Source of the DNA: Bacteriovorax sp. UBA1852
Lineage (GTDB): Bacteria > Bdellovibrionota > Bacteriovoracia > Bacteriovoracales > Bacteriovoracaceae
Length of the DNA: 17,293 nucleotides
NCBI GenBank assembly: GCA_002338505.1
Contig: DDIK01000149.1
Location: forward strand, 1-17,293
Reading direction: 5' to 3'
Under the pieces are notes generated by a model. It ran no database searches. It saw only the letters and a list, made by a program, of their open reading frames with translations, and had not been told where the DNA came from. The position numbers and the translations under genes are program-made. Below are positions 7,061 to 13,624 of this stretch, piece by piece; within the stretch, counting starts at the first letter, position 1; every line of letters starts with the position of its first letter.

Positions 7061-8593
7061 ATGACCTCAATTAAAGGCATCGCAAAGAAATCACTACTTA
7101 TAATTCTTGATGGTTACGGTATCAATGATAACGAAAATAAGAATGCTATTAGAGATGCGAAGAAACCTTTTCTAGATGAGCTCTTTCGCTCCTACCCTTT
7201 CACGACTATCACTTCATGTGGTGTTGCTGTCGGACTTCCAAAAGGCGTCATGGGAAATTCTGAAGTAGGCCATATGAATCTTGGTGCTGGAAGACCTGTG
7301 CGCCAAGATCTGGTAAGAATTAATGAAGTCATTGATAAGGGTGAATATTCAAGCCTAACTGGACTCAATGAACTTGTAAGTGTCTCCAAGAAAAATACAA
7401 AGAGAATTCACCTCATGGGACTATTGTCGGATGGATCAATACATTCACATATTGATCATATTAAAGAGACAATTAACGCCCTCAATGCTCATGAAGAAAT
7501 TGAAGTATTCTTTCATGCCTTTATGGATGGTCGAGATACTGCTCCAGATGTTGGTGAAAAATATATTAAGGAGTTATCCACAATAAAGGGCTTTAGCTTT
7601 GCATCTATGCAAGGCAGATCGATTGGTATGGATAGAGATCGAAGATGGGAAAAGATTAAGTCGGCGTATGATATGTTTCTTGGAAAGGCCCAAGTTAGAG
7701 AGATGTCTCCTGAAGACTATTTAAAAGAAGAATATGCGAAAGGCAGACAAGATGAATTCATTTCACCTAATCTCTTTCATAAAGATAGTGCCGTAAAAGA
7801 AGGTGATTGCATTTTCTTTTTAAACTTCAGACCAGATCGTGCGTCTCAGCTGGCCCTCGCTTTTAATGATCCAGAATTTAGTGAATTTGATAGAGATTTT
7901 ATTCCTCCCTACTTTCTTTGTATGACTCCCTATATTCCTGATGAAGTAAAACTTCCGATTCTCTTTGATAAAGAAAAGGTCCCTGGTGGAATGAGTGAGT
8001 ACCTTTCGGGGCTAGATAAGAAGCAACTCAAAATAGCAGAGACGGAGAAGTATCCTCATGTCACTTACTTCTTTAATGGCGGAGAAAAGAAAGAATTTAA
8101 AGGCGAAAAGCATATTGTTATTCCTTCTCCTCGAGAAGTTGAGACATATGATTTAAAGCCGCAAATGAGTGCTCCTGAAGTTACTGATAAAATCATTGAA
8201 GAGATGAATAATCAATATGACTTTATTACCGTTAATTATGCAAATTCAGACATGGTTGGGCATACGGGAAAATATGAAGCTGCGATAAAAGCAATTGAGG
8301 CCCTTGATACTTGCCTAAGAAAACTTATTACTCATGCACTTGAAAATGAATATACGATCTTTCTGACTGCTGATCACGGTAATAGTGATCAAATGGTTCA
8401 TCCAGATGGAACGCCTCATACAGCGCATACGAAGGCCCCTGTACCTTTTTGTGTTATAAATGAAGCAATAAAAGATCAAAAGATAGACGTTACCGATGGC
8501 GATCATGCCCTCATGGATGTTTGCCCGACAATACTGTATTCTATGGGAATAGAAATACCTAAGATTTATGAAGGTAAGAATATTTTTTCTTAA
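7061..8593 (+). CDS. gpmI: 2,3-bisphosphoglycerate-independent phosphoglycerate mutase
   Basis: This is a 510-residue enzyme, the normal family length (about 510), that interconverts 3- and 2-phosphoglycerate in the cytoplasm using two Mn ions and a phosphoserine intermediate. LLIILDGYG (12-20) supplies a metal-binding D17. GNSEVGHMNLGAGR (65-78) contains the catalytic S67. DGRDT (156-160) is the phosphoglycerate-binding motif, followed by FRPDRA. NSDMVGHTG (395-403) and TADHGNSD (436-443) give the remaining metal ligands (D397, H401, D438, H439), with H456 in HTAHTKAP. All key residues are present. GGGAG lies 8 bases before the ATG. It forms an operon with pfkA, only 12 bp downstream. Confidence 0.98.
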   Translation: MTSIKGIAKKSLLIILDGYGINDNENKNAIRDAKKPFLDELFRSYPFTTITSCGVAVGLPKGVMGNSEVGHMNLGAGRPVRQDLVRINEVIDKGEYSSLTGLNELVSVSKKNTKRIHLMGLLSDGSIHSHIDHIKETINALNAHEEIEVFFHAFMDGRDTAPDVGEKYIKELSTIKGFSFASMQGRSIGMDRDRRWEKIKSAYDMFLGKAQVREMSPEDYLKEEYAKGRQDEFISPNLFHKDSAVKEGDCIFFLNFRPDRASQLALAFNDPEFSEFDRDFIPPYFLCMTPYIPDEVKLPILFDKEKVPGGMSEYLSGLDKKQLKIAETEKYPHVTYFFNGGEKKEFKGEKHIVIPSPREVETYDLKPQMSAPEVTDKIIEEMNNQYDFITVNYANSDMVGHTGKYEAAIKAIEALDTCLRKLITHALENEYTIFLTADHGNSDQMVHPDGTPHTAHTKAPVPFCVINEAIKDQKIDVTDGDHALMDVCPTILYSMGIEIPKIYEGKNIFS

Positions 8594-8605
8594 TAGGACA
8601 ATATA

Positions 8606-9598
8606 ATGACTGATACCAAGAAGATTAAAACGATAGCAGTACTATGTAGCGGTGGTGATAGCCCCGGAATGAATTGCGCCATTAGATCAGTTGTAAGAAC
8701 TGCCATTGCTAATGATCTTGAAATCTATGGCATTCAACGCGGTTATGCTGGACTCTTAGAAGGTAACCTTAAAAAGATGGATGCTTCAAGCGTTGGAAAT
8801 ATTCTTCAACATGGTGGAACAATTCTTCAAACATCACGTTGTCCTGAATTTCATGAAGAGAGTATTAGAACTGAAGCCGCTCATATTCTAAAGAGAAAAG
8901 GAATTGATGCTCTTGTGGTAATTGGTGGCAATGGCTCATTTAACGGTGCTTTGGCACTACACACTGAGCACGGAACTCCTGTAATGGGAATTCCAGGAAC
9001 AATTGATAATGACATCGAAGGCTCGAGTTACTCAATTGGTTTTGATACCGCCGTTCAAACAGCAATTGAAGCAGTTGATAAGATTCGAGATACAGCGCAC
9101 TCACATGATAGAACATTTATCGTTGAAGTAATGGGGAGAAAATCTCCTGCCATTGCACTTCATGTAGGCCTTTGCACAGGTGCTGAAAATATTGTTTTTC
9201 CAACTAAAGATCATAATGTTGATATCGATGCTATTGCGACAGATATTAAAAGAGGAATTAAAAGAGGAAAAGGCTCTTCAATTATTATTGCCGCCGAAGG
9301 TGAAAAAGTTGGACTATCTCACTCTATTCAAAAAGAGCTATTAGAGAAATTTGATATCGACTCTAGGGTCTGTATTCTTGGACATATCCAACGTGGCGGA
9401 AACCCTACTGCAAACGACCGCTTTCTTGCGAGTCAAATGGGTTATACTGCTGTTAAAAGTTTAGTAGATGGAAAGAAGGCCATTGTTACGGCATTTAGAG
9501 AAGGTAAAGTTATTGCTGCTCCATTTTCAGAATGTCTTGGTAAGAAGTTTGACGTTGATCCACAAATGGTCGACGTCGTGAAGACTCTTTCGATATAG
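8606..9598 (+). CDS. pfkA: 6-phosphofructokinase (PfkA family)
   Basis: This is a 330-residue group A phosphofructokinase (E. coli PfkA has 320). It phosphorylates fructose 6-phosphate to the 1,6-bisphosphate, the committed step of glycolysis. LCSGGDSPGMN (13-23) is the nucleotide-binding glycine motif. GTIDND (131-136) carries the catalytic aspartate (D134). MGR (176-178) and HIQRGGNPTANDR near the C-terminus bind the sugar phosphate. One oddity is that the motif usually GGDGS in ATP-dependent enzymes reads GGNGS here (N109), replacing the aspartate that helps bind Mg-ATP. It is also not the GGDD of pyrophosphate-dependent enzymes, so phosphoryl donor usage is not settled. TAGGACA precedes the ATG. 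It follows gpmI in one operon and ends 4 bp from a convergent gene, with no terminator between. Confidence 0.95.
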   Translation: MTDTKKIKTIAVLCSGGDSPGMNCAIRSVVRTAIANDLEIYGIQRGYAGLLEGNLKKMDASSVGNILQHGGTILQTSRCPEFHEESIRTEAAHILKRKGIDALVVIGGNGSFNGALALHTEHGTPVMGIPGTIDNDIEGSSYSIGFDTAVQTAIEAVDKIRDTAHSHDRTFIVEVMGRKSPAIALHVGLCTGAENIVFPTKDHNVDIDAIATDIKRGIKRGKGSSIIIAAEGEKVGLSHSIQKELLEKFDIDSRVCILGHIQRGGNPTANDRFLASQMGYTAVKSLVDGKKAIVTAFREGKVIAAPFSECLGKKFDVDPQMVDVVKTLSI

Positions 9599-9602
9599 TA
9601 TT

Positions 9603-10172
9603 TTAATCTCTTGTTACTATTCTTACTGCAAAGGCAGAACTACAAGTTAATGTCTCGAGATCTGATTCACATTTAAGATCTGTAATTCTTGTTTGAAAGT
9701 TTGCTTTTCCTAAAGATGCAGCACCAATTAATTTTCCTGCCGCTCTAAGGGCCTCTTCTTCGTACTGAGCTCCATAAGCTTCAAGAATCTCATCTTTGCT
9801 TAGTCTTACGTTAATTTTTGAAAAATCTGCGGCAACTTCGTATTTAGCATCTGCAAGAGTATCTACCTGATGACCATTTGTATTATCGATAATTCGCATT
9901 TTATTTGAAGGTACACTTATACTATAAGTCATATCTTGATTGACCATGTAATTCGGATGGTTCATTATCTGTTCCCTTTCTGTTTGAACTCCATCTAAAT
10001 TCTGCTTTGCTCTCACCATAACTTTCATATCACTATTTGCATGTACGAAGTTTGATGTTCCGCTCTCTCTTAAAAAGGTTGAGGTGTCATGTAGATTAAC
10101 TGTAACTTGTTGCATATTTGCTGAGGCCCAAACAGGTAGAGCAAGTAATGCCGTTATAAGTATTTTTTTCAT
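9603..10172 (-). CDS. Secreted protein of unknown function
   Basis: This is a 189-residue protein with a clear signal peptide, MKKILITALLALPVWASA (cleavage predicted after residue 18), so it is periplasmic or secreted. The mature part is mostly polar with alternating beta-type stretches. Two cysteines near the C-terminus (in LKCESD and LTCSSA, 9 residues apart) probably form a disulfide. I recognise no family. AAAGGA lies 7 bases before the ATG and overlaps the end of the upstream gene, 14 bp away, which indicates co-transcription. It ends tail to tail with pfkA. Confidence 0.78.
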   Translation of the reverse strand: MKKILITALLALPVWASANMQQVTVNLHDTSTFLRESGTSNFVHANSDMKVMVRAKQNLDGVQTEREQIMNHPNYMVNQDMTYSISVPSNKMRIIDNTNGHQVDTLADAKYEVAADFSKINVRLSKDEILEAYGAQYEEEALRAAGKLIGAASLGKANFQTRITDLKCESDLETLTCSSAFAVRIVTRD

Positions 10173-10186
10173 TATCTTATCCTTTG

Positions 10187-10618
10187 TTATTTTAAAAACT
10201 TCTTTAAAATATATATTCCTTGATAGTCTTTATTCATTGGCTTAATTGTTCTATAAAGAGCAAAGGTAACAGCACTCTCGTTGTTAAGGCCTTCGTTTAT
10301 ACTATCTTCAATTAAGTTCATATACTGTAATCCGCCAGTGACTACTCTCTTATCAAACATAACATACTCATCAGAAAACTTATTTTCTGAAGGACTGATA
10401 TCACCAAAATCCACTTCAATTCTGTGCTCGTAAGTTGAGTAAGAGAGAATAAATAAGTCTGTCTCATCTAACTTTACGCAGTCGTGTTTAAAACTTAAAG
10501 AGCTAACGTTTTCCACTCTATTAAGAACATCGCGAATCATTTCGCAATCAATAGAACTTTCAGTGCCAAAAGTATTAACTGTAAAAATACTGAATATTAG
10601 AAATAATATTTTCCTCAA
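10187..10618 (-). CDS. Small secreted protein of unknown function, probable TTG start
   Basis: The best start is TTG at 10618-10616, because AAGGAG (10630-10625) lies exactly 6 bases upstream. This gives a 143-residue protein whose first 20 residues (basic RK, then ILFLIFSIFTVNTFG) make a normal signal peptide. An in-frame ATG at 10642-10640 would add eight charged residues (MIEKKESQ) before the signal peptide and would place the ribosome site inside the coding sequence, so it is less likely. Two cysteines near the start of the mature protein (in DCEM and HDCVK) may pair. I recognise no family. It is the first gene of a two-gene unit with the secreted protein just downstream. Confidence 0.72.
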   Translation of the reverse strand: MRKILFLIFSIFTVNTFGTESSIDCEMIRDVLNRVENVSSLSFKHDCVKLDETDLFILSYSTYEHRIEVDFGDISPSENKFSDEYVMFDKRVVTGGLQYMNLIEDSINEGLNNESAVTFALYRTIKPMNKDYQGIYILKKFLK

Positions 10619-10679
10619 CTGAGACTCCTTTTTTTCTATCATCTCTTATTTTTGTATTTTATGTAGCTACTTTGAATTC

Positions 10680-10707
10680 TTTATAAGTGTGTAAAGACTT
10701 TTTACAA
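10680..10707 (-). promoter_or_regulatory. Promoter of the two-gene secreted-protein operon
   Basis: The minus strand has TTGTAA (10707-10702), a 16-base spacer and TATAAA (10685-10680), close to the sigma-70 consensus. Predicted transcription starts about 10673 and leaves a leader of about 55 bases before the TTG at 10618. The promoter starts only 8 bp beyond the umuC stop codon, and I see no rho-independent terminator for umuC in the gap. Confidence 0.5.
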
Positions 10708-10714
10708 TGATACT

Positions 10715-12004
10715 TCACTTCGCGACTGGTAGCTGATTCCACCCGGTTAAATAACGAGGAGATAGCTTCTCTCGCTTCATCGCCCACGCCTTCTTATCAA
10801 CTCCACAGGCCATGGAATGTATAGTATTTGCACCTTCTCGAGAATTAATTTTATCAATCACTTCCATAAGACGTAGAGACTTCTCGTCGTCCTTAATCTC
10901 TTCATCGTGATTAAAGAGTGAGGGTTGAAGTTCTCCTTCACATTCAAATGAAGAGAGTGAAACTCCTGCTTTCTTATAAAGAATTCCCATACGAAAGAGT
11001 TCATCAAGAACATTCCAAGCATATTTAATAATCTTTCTCGTATCATTAGTTGGTGTTAAGACTTTTTGATAGGAGCTCGCACCATATTGTTCATCATTTA
11101 ATGAGAAGGGATTACTTCTACAAAATACTTCAATAACGGCACATGAGCTCTTTTGCTTTCTCATTTTTTCACTGGCGTTTGTAGCAAAGTTTGCAATTGA
11201 TTCTCGAAGCTCTCTTAAGCTTGTGACAGGGTTGCCAAAGCTTCGTGAACACATTATTTCTTTTTTCTTTTCTCCAAAAACTGATAACTCATAACAGGGA
11301 ATTCCCCTTAACTCGTCCTGAGTCATTCTCCCAAGCTTTGTAAATATTTTCTGAATTTGAAAGGTATTATGATAACTTTTAAAATCAAAGGCGTTTTTAA
11401 TTCCTAGGCCTCTCAGTTTAACAGCGCTCTTTCTTCCTACGCCCCAAATATCTTCAACCTCAACTTGCTTGAGCGCAATATTTTGAAGTCTCTCTTCTAA
11501 GAGAACAACTGCCCCTTTCGCTTTCTTAGATTTCTTCCCTATGTGATTTGCTAATTTTGAAAGAGTCTTTGTTGGAGCAATGCCAACGCTTACAGGAATT
11601 CCCACCTCTCTCTCTACCGTATCTCGGATTTCCCGTGCATATTCATTGAAGTCGACCTGAAGACCTGTCAGATCGAGAAATGCCTCATCAACTGAGTAGA
11701 CTTCGATAACCGGGGTAAAGCGAGAGAGCACACTCATCACGCGATCAGAAAGATTTGTGTAGAGTGCAAAGTTTGAAGAAAAGACAGCGACATTGTGTTT
11801 TTGACAGAGTTCTTTAACTTTAAAGTATGGTGCTCCCATTGAAACACCTAGGGCCTTAAGCTCATTGGTTCTTGATATAAAGCAGCCGTCATTATTTGAG
11901 AGAACCCCAACAGGACGATTTCTTAACTCAGGCCTAAAGAGTCTTTCACAACTACAAAAGAATGCGTTGCAATCGACTAATGCGACAACCTGATTTGTCT
12001 TCAT
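10715..12004 (-). CDS. umuC: UmuC-type Y-family DNA polymerase (Pol V catalytic subunit)
   Basis: This is a 429-residue translesion polymerase (E. coli UmuC has 422). VALVDCNAFF (7-16) holds the metal-binding D11 and a phenylalanine at the steric-gate position. LSNNDGCFISR (35-45) is the UmuC-typical palm/finger motif. YSVDEAFLDL (103-112) carries the catalytic D106 and E107. IWGVGRKSAVKLRGLGI (187-203) is the helix-hairpin-helix thumb. QPSLF (360-364) fits the beta-clamp-binding motif QxxLF. The C-terminus SPRYLTGWNQLPVAK matches the UmuC tail. All catalytic residues are present. It should copy past DNA damage during an SOS-type response after assembling with cleaved UmuD. Its ATG overlaps the umuD stop by one base, indicating translational coupling. 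Confidence 0.97.
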   Translation of the reverse strand: MKTNQVVALVDCNAFFCSCERLFRPELRNRPVGVLSNNDGCFISRTNELKALGVSMGAPYFKVKELCQKHNVAVFSSNFALYTNLSDRVMSVLSRFTPVIEVYSVDEAFLDLTGLQVDFNEYAREIRDTVEREVGIPVSVGIAPTKTLSKLANHIGKKSKKAKGAVVLLEERLQNIALKQVEVEDIWGVGRKSAVKLRGLGIKNAFDFKSYHNTFQIQKIFTKLGRMTQDELRGIPCYELSVFGEKKKEIMCSRSFGNPVTSLRELRESIANFATNASEKMRKQKSSCAVIEVFCRSNPFSLNDEQYGASSYQKVLTPTNDTRKIIKYAWNVLDELFRMGILYKKAGVSLSSFECEGELQPSLFNHDEEIKDDEKSLRLMEVIDKINSREGANTIHSMACGVDKKAWAMKREKLSPRYLTGWNQLPVAK

Positions 12005-12417
12005 CAGCTAGACCTTATATCTCTAGCAAGACTTGTGACCACTCCCCACATAAGAAAATCCATTTCTTCAGTTATGAGAATATCTCGATGAAGTTTATTT
12101 TCGGATCTCAAAATCGGTCCTCGATGTGACTTTATGATTCTCTTACACAGAAATTGTCCCTCAAGATAAATGATGGCGATTTTTCCGTAGAATGAATTAA
12201 TAGAGCGATCAACAACAAGAATATCTCCAGCAAAAACCAGGGGCTCCATGGAGTCCCCTGTAGCTTGAAAAAAGAATGTCGAAGACTTATTCTTAATAAA
12301 TCGTTGATCAAGAGACTGATAGTCTTCAATATGATCTTCTGAAATATTGAATAATCCACAATTTGCTTGCAACATAGAGACAGTATAACTTACGCTTAAC
12401 TTACGCACAATAGGCAT
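12004..12417 (-). CDS. umuD: UmuD-like S24 autopeptidase, Pol V subunit
   Basis: This is a 137-residue protein (E. coli UmuD has 139). ATGDSMEP (52-59) holds the nucleophile S56. FLCKRI (89-94) holds the general-base lysine K92. An N-terminal Cys-Gly bond at residues 20-21 (in QANCGLF) lies where E. coli UmuD has its RecA-stimulated cleavage site Cys24-Gly25. The protein should therefore self-cleave to UmuD' and join UmuC to form polymerase V. It is the first gene of the umuDC operon. Codons 4-10 contain an 11-bp-period tandem repeat of TAACTTACGC (plus strand 12386-12395 and 12397-12406). A perfect palindrome 32 bp upstream may be an operator. No strong Shine-Dalgarno sequence is visible before the ATG. 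Confidence 0.93.
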   Translation of the reverse strand: MPIVRKLSVSYTVSMLQANCGLFNISEDHIEDYQSLDQRFIKNKSSTFFFQATGDSMEPLVFAGDILVVDRSINSFYGKIAIIYLEGQFLCKRIIKSHRGPILRSENKLHRDILITEEMDFLMWGVVTSLARDIRSS

Positions 12418-12448
12418 TTTTTTAATTTGAAGGATTCGTCAAAGAAAT

Positions 12449-12458
12449 TAAGTACTTA
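12449..12458. promoter_or_regulatory. Candidate operator in the umuD / acyltransferase divergent region
   Basis: TAAGTACTTA is a perfect 10-bp palindrome in the 77-bp region between umuD and the acyltransferase gene. It is a plausible repressor (LexA-like) site because of its position, but it does not match the CTGT-N8-ACAG box of E. coli or the TTAC-N3-GTAA box reported for Bdellovibrio. Promoter hexamers in this region are weak on both strands. Confidence 0.3.
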
Positions 12459-12494
12459 GTCTATTAAAATTCATAAAAGCTCCGATTAGAAAGT

Positions 12495-13613
12495 ATGACT
12501 CAAGATACGCAAAGAAATTACTACCTAGGCCTTGATATTATGCGAGCTATCGCAGCAGTTCTTATCGTGGTCTATCACTATGATATTCATCAAATCGAAG
12601 GTGTCTCTAAAGTAACGGAGGTTTTCTTTGGAACTCTTTGGAGCATGGTTGATCTCTTCTTCGTCTTAAGTGGATTTCTTATTGCCTCAGGCTGGTTTAA
12701 AGAAATTAACAGAAAAGGCAGCGCTTCATTTAAGAATTTCTACATTAAACGATTTTTTAGAATCATGCCTTTATACTACGCAGTTATTCTCTTTTACTGG
12801 ATAAAGAACGTGCTGATTATGGGGCGAGAAGAATACAACCCTCTAAACCTTATTCTCTTTGTTCAAAATTATATTGGAGAAATGGGAAACTTTTCTGTTT
12901 CGTGGTCTCTTGCAGTGGAGGAACACTTCTATCTACTCTTTCCTCTAAGTTCTCTATTATTTCTTAAGACTTTAAAGAAAGAAAAGTCTGTATATATATG
13001 GCCTGCTCTTATCCTTTTCATAACAGCTTTAAGATACATCAAAGCTGATCAAGTCTATGAACAAATGCAGTTACTAGATTATAAGGCCTCTCATGATCTC
13101 TTTAAAAAGCTCATCTATCATCCAACTCACTTAAGGCTTGATGGACTTTTATTCGGAGTCTTTCTCGCAAGTATTAGAGTTTTTAAAAATGAACTTTGGT
13201 TACGTTTGAAGAATTATAAGAAGGAATTTTATTTCTTAGGTGGTATCTTCTTGATATTTTCATTTATATTTTCAGCACAGAGATATGAGAAAGCTCAAAT
13301 GGCGTTTTCATTTTCATTAATGGCCATTAGCTTTTCTCTTTTACTAATTCCACTCTTTCATGAAGAATTTGATATGAAGAAGTTAGGTTCAAAGCTGATT
13401 AAGCATTTTGCGAAACTCTCCTATCCTATATACCTTCTTCACTATCCTAGTTTTTATCTGATTGATGTCATACTAAGTTATCTTCACATAGAAAATGTTA
13501 GAGGCTTTGGAAACTTTTCTTTCACTATTCTTTTTATCTACGTAGTTTCGTACTTAGCTAATCTCTTAATTGAAGAGCCGATGCTGAAACTACGTAAGAA
13601 ATTTATGCAATAA
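12495..13613 (+). CDS. Membrane acyltransferase, family 3 (OafA/YrhL type)
   Basis: This is a 372-residue polytopic inner-membrane protein. LGLDIMRAIAAVLIVVYHYD (11-30) is the family N-terminal motif, with H28 as the probable catalytic histidine. FFVLSGFLIASGWF (55-68) and RFFRIMPLYY (86-95) follow. SVSWSLAVEEHFYLLFP (134-150) is the second family motif. Later hydrophobic segments (YFLGGIFLIFSFIFSA, AFSFSLMAISFSLLLIPLF, LLHYPSFYLIDVIL) give about ten membrane spans in total. Members transfer acetyl or other acyl groups to exported sugars, such as O-antigen, exopolysaccharide or peptidoglycan. The precise acceptor cannot be told, and no polysaccharide genes are adjacent. The ribosome site is weak. 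The gene ends in a hairpin-forming inverted repeat that includes its stop codon. Confidence 0.92.
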   Translation: MTQDTQRNYYLGLDIMRAIAAVLIVVYHYDIHQIEGVSKVTEVFFGTLWSMVDLFFVLSGFLIASGWFKEINRKGSASFKNFYIKRFFRIMPLYYAVILFYWIKNVLIMGREEYNPLNLILFVQNYIGEMGNFSVSWSLAVEEHFYLLFPLSSLLFLKTLKKEKSVYIWPALILFITALRYIKADQVYEQMQLLDYKASHDLFKKLIYHPTHLRLDGLLFGVFLASIRVFKNELWLRLKNYKKEFYFLGGIFLIFSFIFSAQRYEKAQMAFSFSLMAISFSLLLIPLFHEEFDMKKLGSKLIKHFAKLSYPIYLLHYPSFYLIDVILSYLHIENVRGFGNFSFTILFIYVVSYLANLLIEEPMLKLRKKFMQ

Positions 13614-13621
13614 ATTTCTTA
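13595..13621. terminator. Perfect 12-bp inverted repeat overlapping the acyltransferase stop codon
   Basis: TAAGAAATTTAT (13595-13606) and ATAAATTTCTTA (13610-13621) are exact reverse complements with a GCA loop. The TAA stop codon (13611-13613) lies in the second arm. The hairpin fills the 11-bp gap between two convergent genes and could stop or stabilise transcripts from both sides. It lacks a G+C-rich stem and a U-run, so it is not a classical rho-independent terminator. Confidence 0.45.
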
Positions 13622-13624
13622 AAT

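Noticed and set aside
12418..12494. Canonical LexA box (E. coli or Bdellovibrio type) before umuD.
   Set aside because: Neither CTGT-N8-ACAG nor TTAC-N3-GTAA occurs in this region; only the unassigned palindrome TAAGTACTTA is present.
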